Origin: a virus
Strand: one strand, 5' to 3'
DNA length: 51,410 nt
IMG/VR virus record: IMGVR_UViG_3300031857_000280
Span: 1 to 51,410 of that record
The translations under genes were made by a program, and so were the position numbers. The notes below the pieces were generated by a model. It did no database searches, was not told the DNA's origin, and saw only the letters and a list, made by a program, of their open reading frames with translations. Below, one piece after another: positions 15,203-22,645 of the stretch (positions within the stretch are counted from its first letter, which is position 1; every line of letters starts with the position of its first letter).

Positions 15203-15477
15203 CCCTGCACTGGGAAATAGAGGACCTCGCCTTCTTCGGAGGGTCCTCCCGTGCCGGTGTCATCGTCCATGTTCTCAAGAAACGCAACGTCGTCCCGACA
15301 CCGGGCACTGACCTGACTGCGACATGGTATGTAGACACGGCCTACGTCACCAAGAAGGGGGAGCGCAAGTGGCTTGCGTTCTTCCCCACACACGCACAAA
15401 GTGCGAACGACAAGATGTTCCGCACCAAGAAAGCAGCCATGGCTTACGCCTTGGTCATCGTCCAACTCACTCAATGA
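15199..15477 (+). CDS. Hypothetical protein coupled to the MoxR gene
   Basis: A 92-residue protein. I place the start at the GTG at 15199, overlapping the MoxR stop by 4 bp (GTGA) with GAGG upstream. The N-terminal half is beta-rich with a Trp/Phe-rich surface ('WEIEDLAFFGGSSRAG'), and the C-terminus is a helix ('KKAAMAYALVIVQLT'). Not recognised. Coupling suggests a role with the ATPase; that is inference. Confidence 0.55.
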   Translation: MTLHWEIEDLAFFGGSSRAGVIVHVLKKRNVVPTPGTDLTATWYVDTAYVTKKGERKWLAFFPTHAQSANDKMFRTKKAAMAYALVIVQLTQ

Positions 15478-15486
15478 AAGTCAGAC

Positions 15487-15708
15487 ATGCAAATCAAAGA
15501 TGAACCCTACATCCTCGTGCAGTGCTATGGGTATCTCGCCATACCCTCCTCACAGTTCCCCGCTGTCATGAACTCCCTCGTGGTCGAGCGCAAATACAAA
15601 GACGGCAGCTACACCTTGCAGACCGAAGGCAAGCGTCCGGAGTTCATGGTGTGTGAGGCACAAGATGTGCGCGCAGCACTCACTGCGCACAAGCTGGAGA
15701 AATCATGA
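15487..15708 (+). CDS. Small hypothetical protein in the MoxR/VWA cluster
   Basis: A 73-residue alpha/beta protein ('YILVQCYGYLAIPSSQF', later 'DGSYTLQTEGKRPEF') ending in an ATGA overlap with the next gene. Not recognised. Confidence 0.55.
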   Translation: MQIKDEPYILVQCYGYLAIPSSQFPAVMNSLVVERKYKDGSYTLQTEGKRPEFMVCEAQDVRAALTAHKLEKS

Positions 15709-15923
15709 GCATCGCATCAGAAGTAGCCGCGCAGATAGAGGAGCTCGAGGATGAAGTCCACAGCCTCAATGTCCAGCTCGAGGACAAAGCCAAAGAGATT
15801 GAAGCGTTCGAGCATAGCTTGGAAGCCCTCGATGCAGACTACGACGATTTCATCACCTACGCAGAATCAATCACCCCAGGCATTCGACTTGCCTACAAAG
15901 CCCAGAAGGAGCTAACCAGATGA
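15705..15923 (+). CDS. Coiled-coil micro-protein in the MoxR/VWA cluster
   Basis: A 72-residue acidic protein. Residues 5-50 show continuous heptads ('QIEELEDEVHSLNVQLEDKA'), a probable dimeric coiled coil. ATGA overlaps on both sides couple it to its neighbours. It could be an adaptor bridging complex subunits; no direct evidence. Confidence 0.6.
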   Translation: MSIASEVAAQIEELEDEVHSLNVQLEDKAKEIEAFEHSLEALDADYDDFITYAESITPGIRLAYKAQKELTR

Positions 15924-16456
15924 AGAAGAGCCTATACACGCTCATGCGCACGGCCAACGTGCAAGGCATGACAACAACATTCTCAATCGAGCCAGACAGG
16001 ATTGGGCCGCGTGTCCGCAACAACGCAGTGCGCATGCTCAGAGATGGGTTCGTGCATGGTCGTGGCAACGCAGCCAACATTGCGCTTCGCATGTCGGAGA
16101 AGTTGAACGCACACATCCCGCATAACTACTACGGCGAGTCCATCCTCATGTTCGCCAACCCATACACAGCAGAGGGTGCAGACAAAATCGTTGAGCGGAT
16201 GCGGGCTTGCATCACTGCCGAACTGCTAACGGAGAACAGCGACTGGCGCCGAGAGCGACTCAAAGACGACCTAGCCAAGGCAGGTGAACTCTTTAGCAGT
16301 CGCAACTACATGCGGTTCTATGGCATGAACGTCTACGAGGTGAAAGAGTTCTTGGCGCCGCACATCAGGCAAGACGTCCGCGACAGGCTGGAGCAAGCAG
16401 CACAGATGCTGCTGGCCAGCGAACCCATCCACATCGAAACTTACAGGAGCAACTAA
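15920..16456 (+). CDS. Hypothetical protein preceding the VWA-like metallopeptidase
   Basis: A 178-residue, mainly helical protein with many Arg residues ('RIGPRVRNNAVRMLRDGF', 'MRACITAELLTENSDWRRER'). It is coupled to the coiled-coil gene by ATGA and followed one base later by the metallopeptidase/VWA gene. Not recognised. Tight packing implies joint expression with the AAA+/VWA pair. Confidence 0.6.
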   Translation: MKKSLYTLMRTANVQGMTTTFSIEPDRIGPRVRNNAVRMLRDGFVHGRGNAANIALRMSEKLNAHIPHNYYGESILMFANPYTAEGADKIVERMRACITAELLTENSDWRRERLKDDLAKAGELFSSRNYMRFYGMNVYEVKEFLAPHIRQDVRDRLEQAAQMLLASEPIHIETYRSN

Positions 16457-16457
16457 C

Positions 16458-17564
16458 ATGGCAGTCACCAACCTCGACAGAGCTCGCGTAGAGATTACGC
16501 TCAGCCACCCCTTCTTCGCCTCCATCCTCATGAAGCGCAAGATGCTCCCACGCACCGATATCAAGACAGCCGCTGTCGACCAGCGTGGGCAGATTTACTA
16601 CAACCCCGACTTCGTCGCCAACAAATCAGTCGGCGAGCTTGTCTTCCTGCTGTGCCATGAGGTCGGCCATGTCATCGGTCAGCATGCTTCCCGCCTTGGT
16701 AACCGCAACCACAAGAAGTGGAACATCGCCGGTGACGCATGGATTAACGACATGCTCCGTGCCGCCAATGTCGGCGAGTTCATCGAGGGCGGCGTCGATA
16801 TGCCCGGCTCCAAGGACGAGACCGTTGACTCCATCTACAACAAGCTGCCCGACAACCCTGACGGTAACGGCCCTGGCGGTATCGGTGACGACCTGCTCCA
16901 AGAAGGCAACCCACTGACACCCGAGGAGCTCGACAAGATAGACGCCGAGACCCGCGTCGAGATTGCCCAAGCTGCCCAAGCTGCCAAGATGCAGGGCAAG
17001 ATGCCAGCCGCACTCGAGAAGCTTGTCGCTGACCTCATCGACGTCAAGACCCCATGGCATGACATCCTCGAGCGTTACATGACCTCGCTGGCTCGCGGTG
17101 ACTACTCGTGGGCTCGACCCAACCGCCGCTTCGCTAAGACCGCATACCTGCCCAGCGTCGGCACGACACAGCAGATGACCTCCATCGCTATCCAAGTCGA
17201 TGTGTCCGGCTCCATCAGCCAGCGAGAACTCGCCTACTACAACGGCCACTTGAAGCGCATCGTCGAGCTGTGCAGTCCCGAGACCATCCACGTGTTGTAT
17301 ACCGACACCAATGTCCTCGCCCATGAGATCATCCCCCGCGGCGAGGAGTTCAACCTGTCCTTCCGCTCTGGTGGTGGCACTGACATGGAGGCTGGCTTCG
17401 ACTATCTGGCTGAGCAAGGTATCGAGCCCGACGTGTTCGTCTGCCTGACTGACGGCTACACAGACTTCAACGAAGCCAACGCTCCGGCGTATGATGTTGT
17501 CTGGTGCATCAGCACCGACGTCGTCCCGTCCTACGGCGTCCACATCCCCTTCCAGATGGAGTAA
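16458..17564 (+). CDS. Putative metallopeptidase with VWA-like domain (DUF2201 type)
   Basis: A 368-residue protein with two parts. Residues 1-130 carry a zinc-peptidase signature HEVGH (67-71) within 'FLLCHEVGHVIGQH', as in DUF2201-type N-terminal domains. A Gly/Pro-rich linker and a helical region follow. The C-terminal VWA-like domain has the metal-site motif D-V-S-G-S (248-252), then 'SGGGTDMEAGF' and 'FVCLTDGYTD'. Such proteins are genomic partners of MoxR ATPases. Whether it cleaves proteins or acts only as a scaffold cannot be read from the sequence, although the zinc ligands are intact. Confidence 0.82.
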   Translation: MAVTNLDRARVEITLSHPFFASILMKRKMLPRTDIKTAAVDQRGQIYYNPDFVANKSVGELVFLLCHEVGHVIGQHASRLGNRNHKKWNIAGDAWINDMLRAANVGEFIEGGVDMPGSKDETVDSIYNKLPDNPDGNGPGGIGDDLLQEGNPLTPEELDKIDAETRVEIAQAAQAAKMQGKMPAALEKLVADLIDVKTPWHDILERYMTSLARGDYSWARPNRRFAKTAYLPSVGTTQQMTSIAIQVDVSGSISQRELAYYNGHLKRIVELCSPETIHVLYTDTNVLAHEIIPRGEEFNLSFRSGGGTDMEAGFDYLAEQGIEPDVFVCLTDGYTDFNEANAPAYDVVWCISTDVVPSYGVHIPFQME

Positions 17565-17566
17565 TC

Positions 17567-17725
17567 ATGGCCACAGCACAGCAAGCAACCCAAGCTCTCA
17601 AAGACTTATCCCAGGCATACCGCGAGTTCCTGCAACTAGCGCACGATGCACTGGCCCCCGATGCAACCCCTGAAGAACGCAAAGCCATACGTGAACAAAT
17701 CAAACTGTTTATTGACGGCAAGTAA
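17567..17725 (+). CDS. Small helical protein closing the MoxR/VWA cluster
   Basis: A 52-residue Ala/Gln/Glu-rich helical protein ('ATQALKDLSQAYREFLQLAH'). The ATG at 17567 has GGAG five bases upstream. It is the last gene before a strong terminator, so it belongs to the same transcript as the AAA+/VWA genes. Not recognised. Confidence 0.6.
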   Translation: MATAQQATQALKDLSQAYREFLQLAHDALAPDATPEERKAIREQIKLFIDGK

Positions 17726-17744
17726 GCAACCTTCCCCCAACCAG

Positions 17745-17774
17745 ACAGGCCCCCAACAGGGCCTGTTTTAATTT
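17745..17774 (+). terminator. Intrinsic terminator ending the MoxR/VWA cluster
   Basis: ACAGGCCC and GGGCCTGT (8-bp stem, six-base loop) are followed by TTTAATTT. It lies 20 bases after the stop of the 52-aa gene. Confidence 0.75.
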
Positions 17775-17787
17775 CAAAGGAGCAGAC

Positions 17788-18144
17788 ATGGGCTACCGCT
17801 CAGAAGTGGCATTCGCCATTAAATTCCCCACAGCCGAGCAACGAGACGCGTTCACTGCAGTCATCAAGTTGGCCGCTGAACCGACCGAGTTAGGATGCCT
17901 CGCCGAATACACCAACTACGACGAGCAGACCTACACATGCCTCTTCACCGACGTCAAATGGTATCCAGACTACGACGACGTCAAGACACACCACAACCTG
18001 ATGGAGCGCGCTGTCGAAGACCATGAGGCCAGCTACCGCTTCATCCGCATCGGAGAAGATGGCAACGACGTAGAAGAGCAACACAACGGCGAGAACGTCC
18101 CGTGGGATATCGTCGAACTGCACCGCAGTGTCAGGATAGTGTAA
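17788..18144 (+). CDS. Conserved-looking phage protein, unknown function
   Basis: A 118-residue alpha/beta protein beginning 'MGYRSEVAFAI', an opening I associate with small uncharacterised phage proteins. It contains Trp/Tyr/Asp-rich strands ('DVKWYPDYDDV') and an acidic C-terminus. AAGGAG precedes ATG. It is the first gene after the terminator, so it needs read-through or an unseen promoter. Confidence 0.6.
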   Translation: MGYRSEVAFAIKFPTAEQRDAFTAVIKLAAEPTELGCLAEYTNYDEQTYTCLFTDVKWYPDYDDVKTHHNLMERAVEDHEASYRFIRIGEDGNDVEEQHNGENVPWDIVELHRSVRIV

Positions 18145-18165
18145 GCAACCATTCCCACAATCAAC

Positions 18166-18184
18166 CCATTCATTCACTCAAGGA
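18166..18184 (+). promoter_or_regulatory. Leader motif copy 5
   Basis: A variant, CCATTCATTCACTC followed by AAGGAG, precedes the ATG at 18192 in a 47-bp gap. Confidence 0.45.
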
Positions 18185-18191
18185 GATTCCT

Positions 18192-19028
18192 ATGGCACTG
18201 TCCATCGAATACATGCACCGACTCATGAAGACGGCCCGCCGCCCCACCGAGGGTAAACCCCTAGACAAAATCCGCGGCTTGAACTTTACGGCGCACGGCC
18301 ACAACATGCGCAACACCCGCCTGTTCCACATGGGCGGTGATCACTTCCAAGTCAGGACATGGCGCAACGTCATCGCCAATATCGTCGGCCAACCCGACGG
18401 TGACGTCCTCATCACTACCTACAACACGCAGAACTGGTGCACCAACACAACAGCCGAGCGCCTGTGCAGTGTTCTTGGTGTGCCTGTGTATCGCCGCTCC
18501 AACGCTATCCGGTGCGGTGGGTTCGCCAACTTCAAATGGGGTGACGACCAGCGGTTTATGCCGCCACTGTTCGAGGGCCAGAAGATTCTGCAGCGCGGCA
18601 CCCAGCTGTTCTGCCTCAACCCAGAAATCATGAACGACCAATCCCCCAAGCGTATTGGTGACATGCCCAAGGCCCGTGAGATTACCAAGTGGGTGCGCGG
18701 CCTCAAGAAGCACATGACCCTGCTGGCCAAGCTCGAGGCCCTGACATGGGCTGACGTGACGGACGCTCCACTGACGGCCAGCCGATACAGCGACCTGACC
18801 TACGGCGAGGAGATTACCCACGACACAGTGGTCAATTCCCTGCAGCTGTATATGTCCGAGAAGCTGGGCTTGTATCAATACAACCGCTTGCAGAAGAGCC
18901 CACGCATCAACACTGACAAGGTAGCTGACATCTGCAAATATGTCCGCCTGTCTTTGTATCATGCCAACGACGTCTACATCCGCGACACCCTCACTTACGA
19001 CAAATACTTCACAAAGGTAGAAGCATGA
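18192..19028 (+). CDS. Hypothetical protein, 278 aa
   Basis: A 278-residue basic protein with a strong AAGGAG before ATG at 18192. It has an aromatic, His/Asn-rich first half ('FTAHGHNMRNTRLFHMGG'), four or so scattered Cys, and a helical C-terminal half. No enzyme motif, signal peptide or membrane segment is visible. It is the largest unrecognised gene of the plus block and is coupled by ATGA to the next gene. Confidence 0.65.
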   Translation: MALSIEYMHRLMKTARRPTEGKPLDKIRGLNFTAHGHNMRNTRLFHMGGDHFQVRTWRNVIANIVGQPDGDVLITTYNTQNWCTNTTAERLCSVLGVPVYRRSNAIRCGGFANFKWGDDQRFMPPLFEGQKILQRGTQLFCLNPEIMNDQSPKRIGDMPKAREITKWVRGLKKHMTLLAKLEALTWADVTDAPLTASRYSDLTYGEEITHDTVVNSLQLYMSEKLGLYQYNRLQKSPRINTDKVADICKYVRLSLYHANDVYIRDTLTYDKYFTKVEA

Positions 19029-19201
19029 ACGCACCACTCACTCAGGGCAACCGAATCGACAAGATGACCGGCAAGTATGACGGCAAAGAGTTGCAACGCA
19101 ACCCTGGCATCACCGAAGACAGGTTCGAGGCATACAAGCTGCCGAGTATCGTCAACGGCAAGCGCGTCTATCCAAGAGGACACGATGCGCAAAAGAAGTA
19201 A
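19025..19201 (+). CDS. Small basic hypothetical protein
   Basis: A 58-residue Lys/Arg-rich protein with ATG overlapping the previous stop. It has the look of a short DNA- or RNA-associated protein but no motif. The following gene begins inside its last codons (17-bp overlap). Confidence 0.5.
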   Translation: MNAPLTQGNRIDKMTGKYDGKELQRNPGITEDRFEAYKLPSIVNGKRVYPRGHDAQKK

Positions 19202-19655
19202 GTATCGACCCAAGCCTGTGTTGTCCAACCCACTTGGCTACGTGGTGGAAAGCTCCACGCCACTGGTCGAGCACGGCGACTATGTTGTTGACTGGCAACT
19301 GCGGAACAACAGCGCCTTTGAGAAGCTGCTCAAGGGCATCGCCGATAAGAAGGACTTGAACAACCTGGTCGCGGCGAGGAACATGACTGAAGCCTTGATC
19401 GTGACCTTGGGTGGCAGGGACATTGACAGCATCTTGGAGCGCTCTGCTGTTGCGCTGATAGGCATCTGTGACCGCGGCAACGCTGGCAAAGGCGTGGCCA
19501 TGAAATCTGACGAGATGCAAGCCATGCGTGACTTGATGGGTCTGCACGATGAGTTGCTCGATGTAGTGACTGTTGGGCAGTTCGAGAAAGCCTTGGCGTA
19601 TGCCAAGAAAGAAATCAACGCTGGCCGCGTTGCCAGATTGAAGGACATCAAATGA
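19185..19655 (+). CDS. Hypothetical protein, 156 aa
   Basis: A 156-residue protein. The ATG at 19185 has GAGG five bases before it. The N-terminus is basic; the rest is helical with 'LILGICDRGNAGKG'-like central loop ('ALIGICDRGNAGKGVAMKSD') and a C-terminal helix pair. Not recognised. It overlaps both neighbours. Confidence 0.6.
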   Translation: MRKRSKYRPKPVLSNPLGYVVESSTPLVEHGDYVVDWQLRNNSAFEKLLKGIADKKDLNNLVAARNMTEALIVTLGGRDIDSILERSAVALIGICDRGNAGKGVAMKSDEMQAMRDLMGLHDELLDVVTVGQFEKALAYAKKEINAGRVARLKDIK

Positions 19656-19837
19656 ACCACAAAAGGTATGACCCCATAACCTACCGCTACCCACGCACTG
19701 TCGAGGAAGCGTTCGGTGAAGACTACGGCCCCATCGAGTGGCCCCAAGAACCATCGCTCTTGAAGTGGTGGGCTGACATCAGCGGTGCAGTGGCAATCGT
19801 CTGCACTTGCATCATCATTGTGAAGGTGATTGTATGA
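19652..19837 (+). CDS. Small C-tail-anchored membrane protein
   Basis: A 61-residue protein, coupled by ATGA overlaps on both sides. Residues 1-38 are polar and acidic; residues 41-61 ('WADISGAVAIVCTCIIIVKV') form a C-terminal transmembrane helix. Function unknown. Confidence 0.6.
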   Translation: MNHKRYDPITYRYPRTVEEAFGEDYGPIEWPQEPSLLKWWADISGAVAIVCTCIIIVKVIV

Positions 19838-20037
19838 ACAAATTCTGGATACTGGTAGCCGTGGCCTTGGCTGGTGTGCTGCACGTCATAGTGGTCGAGA
19901 ACGCCTACGACACGGGCTACGAAGACGCAGAGATGGCGCTGGGCACAACGGCAGAGCAGTGCCACAAATGGTGGTTCGGCGGCGAGAAACGCCACGAACA
20001 GGAACTCAAACAATTTTGCAAGAGGTGCGACATATGA
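19834..20037 (+). CDS. Small membrane-anchored protein
   Basis: A 67-residue protein. ATG at 19834 overlaps the previous stop. Residues 3-20 ('KFWILVAVALAGVLHVIV') form an N-terminal signal anchor; the rest is soluble and contains three Cys. It ends in an ATGA overlap with the Rap1a/Tai-like gene, suggesting a small envelope operon. Confidence 0.6.
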   Translation: MNKFWILVAVALAGVLHVIVVENAYDTGYEDAEMALGTTAEQCHKWWFGGEKRHEQELKQFCKRCDI

Positions 20038-20363
20038 AACACATCATCACGGCGCTGGCCCTTGTTGCCAGCACAACGGCATCGGCTCAGTTCTACAACG
20101 GCAATGACTTGCTTCAGCGAATGGACTCGGGAGAGCCGCACCACCAGATGCTGGCCATGGGGTATATCGCTGGTGTGGTGGACATGACTCGGGGTGAATA
20201 CCACTGCGCACCGTCCTCCGTATCTCTTGGTCAGGCCAGAGACCTTGTGCAAAACTCAATACGCAACGACCCTGCAAGTCGGCATCTCGGTGGCGCATTG
20301 CTTGTGACTTTGACGCTGATAGAGGTTTGGCCGTGCCCAAAAAAGAAAGGTGGCAACCTATGA
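20034..20363 (+). CDS. Rap1a/Tai-like periplasmic protein
   Basis: A 109-residue secreted protein. Residues 1-18 are a signal peptide ending 'TASA'. The mature part matches the Rap1a/Tai immunity pattern: 'GNDLLQRM' near the N-terminus, 'MGYIAGVVDM' (42-51), Cys58, 'VSLGQARDLVQNSI' and a closing 'HLGGALLVTLTLIEVWPC' (Cys101). The two Cys fit the family's disulfide. Known members block peptidoglycan amidase effectors of type VI secretion. In a phage it could protect against a cell-wall enzyme; that is inference. Confidence 0.7.
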   Translation: MKHIITALALVASTTASAQFYNGNDLLQRMDSGEPHHQMLAMGYIAGVVDMTRGEYHCAPSSVSLGQARDLVQNSIRNDPASRHLGGALLVTLTLIEVWPCPKKKGGNL

Positions 20364-20563
20364 CATCAAGAGAACAATTCGAGCAGGAGCATTTCAACAT
20401 CAGCCCCGCCAAAGTGGGCAAGCGCATCCCTGCGTTTTGGATTCACCAAGCCCCCAGTGCATGGCGCAAGACCGTGAAGTACTGGGCCGCGCTGATGCTG
20501 GGCTTTGTGTTGGGTGCTATCGGTGCGGGTGTGCTGGCTGTGTTTGTGGGGGTGGTGCGATGA
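20360..20563 (+). CDS. Small membrane protein
   Basis: A 67-residue protein coupled to the Rap1a-like gene by ATGA. Residues 43-65 ('YWAALMLGFVLGAIGAGVLA') form a C-terminal transmembrane helix after a basic soluble part. Function unknown. Confidence 0.6.
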   Translation: MTSREQFEQEHFNISPAKVGKRIPAFWIHQAPSAWRKTVKYWAALMLGFVLGAIGAGVLAVFVGVVR

Positions 20564-20853
20564 GAGACACGATTGAGATGGCCCGTGAGGCTGGCTTGTT
20601 AACTTGGCTAAAGCCCCCAGAAGACGTGATTGAACGGTTCAAAGCCTTTGAAGCCCTTGTCCGTGCTGATGAGCGAGAGCGCCTGTATGGCAAAGACATC
20701 GACACGCTGCTGTTTGAAGAGCACCGACTTGGTTTTGAAAAAGGCAGTCGCTCGGAGCGAGAGGCGTGCTACACGATTGCGAAGTTCAACCAATCCAATC
20801 ACTTGGAGCATCTGACCGCCGACCAGATCAAAGCAAGAGGAGAAACCAAATGA
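20560..20853 (+). CDS. Small charged helical phage protein
   Basis: A 97-residue acidic/basic helical protein with the element 'FEALVRADERERLYGKDID', which also occurs, slightly changed, in the 348-aa protein two genes downstream. This module is common in uncharacterised phage early proteins. Coupled on both sides by ATGA. Confidence 0.6.
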   Translation: MRDTIEMAREAGLLTWLKPPEDVIERFKAFEALVRADERERLYGKDIDTLLFEEHRLGFEKGSRSEREACYTIAKFNQSNHLEHLTADQIKARGETK

Positions 20854-21140
20854 CCAAACACACACCGGGGCCGTGGCACTACCGCGAAGGCCGCAACGGA
20901 GAATTCATCATCACTTGCGAGTCCGGTGGGTTCGCGCCGTTAGCGCGTGTTAAAGGCGACAAGCGTTCTACGCTTAAGAATGCCAAAGCAAACGCATGCT
21001 TGATGGCCGCTGCTACTGACTTGCTGGCTGCCCTATACGCCATGATGGACAACTGCTACGACCCTGACAGGGACGATGAAATCGTGCAAGCGTTTGATGC
21101 TGCCCGTGACGCAATAGCCAAAGCAGAGGGGTTCAAATGA
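20850..21140 (+). CDS. Conserved-looking phage protein with 'HTPGPW' opening
   Basis: A 96-residue protein starting 'MTKHTPGPWHYREGRNGEF', an opening recurrent in uncharacterised phage early proteins. It continues with 'KANACLMAAATDLLAALYAM', a helical segment typical of that group. Function unknown. ATGA overlaps on both sides. Confidence 0.65.
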   Translation: MTKHTPGPWHYREGRNGEFIITCESGGFAPLARVKGDKRSTLKNAKANACLMAAATDLLAALYAMMDNCYDPDRDDEIVQAFDAARDAIAKAEGFK

Positions 21141-22183
21141 AAACTGTATTTGAACTGATCGAAACCAACGGGTTAACCTTGCATGGTGACATTGAACACC
21201 TTGCTGAGCTTGTCCGTGCTGACGAGCGAGAGGCACTGCAAGCCGAGATCGAGCGCCTAAACAAAGCCCTGACGTGGGAACAGAACCGCGCTGGTCGCAT
21301 CGGCACACACGGCCCCGGATGCCACACATGGGGGCCAGCGCACTACGAGTGTTTGTTGCGTGAGCATGAGCGCTTGAAGATCGAAACCGCACTCAACAAG
21401 ATGGCAGAGGAGTCCCGCACCAGTGGCTTGAGGCTTGACGACTGGGACAAGATCGGCTGTGTGAACCACGACTGCGACAAGTGCAAGGCTGTGCAGGAGC
21501 CTTTAAGCGAACTGGAAAAAGACGCAGCAAATCTGCTGTTTGCGCTTCATGACGCTTGGCCCTATGTGCATAGACATTGCACGATTGAGTCAAAGAAAAA
21601 AGCGATTCAGGCGCTCATGGTTAAACACGGGGACTTTGCTGACCTCCAGCCAACCGCACCCCAACCCGCCCCTGTGAAGACTTACCACGATTTTAAGCCG
21701 TGGCCTGTTGCGCCTGTTCCTGACGGGCCTTACTCAGCACCCATCAAGGAACTCTGGCCTGTTGCGCCGAAGCCTTGGGTGGGGTTGAGTGAGGATGAAA
21801 TTAACAAGCTGCGGCACCTCGTCGATTGGACAGCGGAGTGGTCGTATGGCCGCTTTGCTTATGAGCTTGAGCGGTTGCTGCGCGAGAAGAACGCTCGCCT
21901 CCAGCCAGCCGCGCCTGAGTTTTATCACCACGTCGTAGAGAACGAAGGCGACTGGTCGGAGTGGGTCAACCCAGACAACGACAGCTACATGATGAAATGC
22001 TGTGACTGCGGACTGGTGCATGAAATGCAATTCAAAGTCGCCAAGTATTCAGATGGCGACGAGTGCGAGTTTGTTGGAGACCCGGACTTGCAGCCAGTGT
22101 TTAGGGCAAGACGCGCTGAGGAAGCATGGCAGGAAACAGCCACCCCACCCGCACCACAACCCGTCCAGGAGAAGAACAAATGA
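21137..22183 (+). CDS. Mosaic early phage protein, unknown function
   Basis: A 348-residue composite protein. Residues 1-50 carry 'HLAELVRADEREALQAEI', a module shared with the gene at 20560. A Cys/His part follows ('CVNHDCDKCKAVQEP', about 114-128). A Pro-rich linker has two similar units ('PWPVAPVPDGPY', 'LWPVAPKPW'). The C-terminal region contains 'MMKCCDCGLVHEMQF' (about 285-300), resembling a zinc knuckle with paired Cys. It looks assembled from short modules. Function cannot be assigned. Confidence 0.6.
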   Translation: MKTVFELIETNGLTLHGDIEHLAELVRADEREALQAEIERLNKALTWEQNRAGRIGTHGPGCHTWGPAHYECLLREHERLKIETALNKMAEESRTSGLRLDDWDKIGCVNHDCDKCKAVQEPLSELEKDAANLLFALHDAWPYVHRHCTIESKKKAIQALMVKHGDFADLQPTAPQPAPVKTYHDFKPWPVAPVPDGPYSAPIKELWPVAPKPWVGLSEDEINKLRHLVDWTAEWSYGRFAYELERLLREKNARLQPAAPEFYHHVVENEGDWSEWVNPDNDSYMMKCCDCGLVHEMQFKVAKYSDGDECEFVGDPDLQPVFRARRAEEAWQETATPPAPQPVQEKNK

Positions 22184-22377
22184 AAGTCCCCGAGGGCCAC
22201 AAGCGCGTCACGGTCCCCGTTGACCAAGGCATCGACAAGATCAAAGAGTTTATCCAACAACAGACAGGGGTCGAGATGACGTACGTGCAGATTTTCAACC
22301 ACCTGATCCACTTCTACATGAAGCACGCCGCCGAGCCCCGCACCAAGTGGGCGCCAATCTTTAAGGAGGACAAATGA
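22180..22377 (+). CDS. Small hypothetical protein
   Basis: A 65-residue protein coupled to the previous gene by ATGA. 'RVTVPVDQGIDKIKEFIQQQ' followed by 'EMTYVQIFNHLIHFYMKH' is a strand followed by two helices, faintly like a ribbon-helix-helix protein. Function not established. Confidence 0.55.
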   Translation: MKVPEGHKRVTVPVDQGIDKIKEFIQQQTGVEMTYVQIFNHLIHFYMKHAAEPRTKWAPIFKEDK

Positions 22378-22475
22378 ACTGGGAAAAACTACAAGAGATC
22401 ATTCTCTACGTCATTATTGCAACCGCGATGGTGGGTATTGCGTTTATGTTCACCATGCTTTGGATAGCCGTATGA
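22374..22475 (+). CDS. 33-residue membrane micro-protein
   Basis: A 33-residue frame preceded by a perfect AAGGAGG and overlapping both neighbours by 4 bp. Nearly all of it is one transmembrane helix ('IILYVIIATAMVGIAFMFTM'). The excellent ribosome-binding site and overlaps argue that it is translated. Function unknown. Confidence 0.55.
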   Translation: MNWEKLQEIILYVIIATAMVGIAFMFTMLWIAV

Positions 22476-22645
22476 ACATCGACGAAAAAATCTGGCCACT
22501 GCCAAACGCATTCAACATCCGCGAGGGCTCGCCGTTCGGCAGGTCTGAGGCGGTCGTCAAAGCTCTCAAGCGATCAGCCGAGAGTTCCAAGAAGGGCGTG
22601 AAAGTCGCCGCCAACCGTGAAGCCAAGAAAGGAAGGAAACCATGA
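22472..22645 (+). CDS. Small basic hypothetical protein
   Basis: A 57-residue protein with ATG overlapping the previous stop. The C-terminal half is strongly basic ('ALKRSAESSKKGVKVAANRE'). Could bind nucleic acid; not recognised. Confidence 0.55.
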   Translation: MNIDEKIWPLPNAFNIREGSPFGRSEAVVKALKRSAESSKKGVKVAANREAKKGRKP

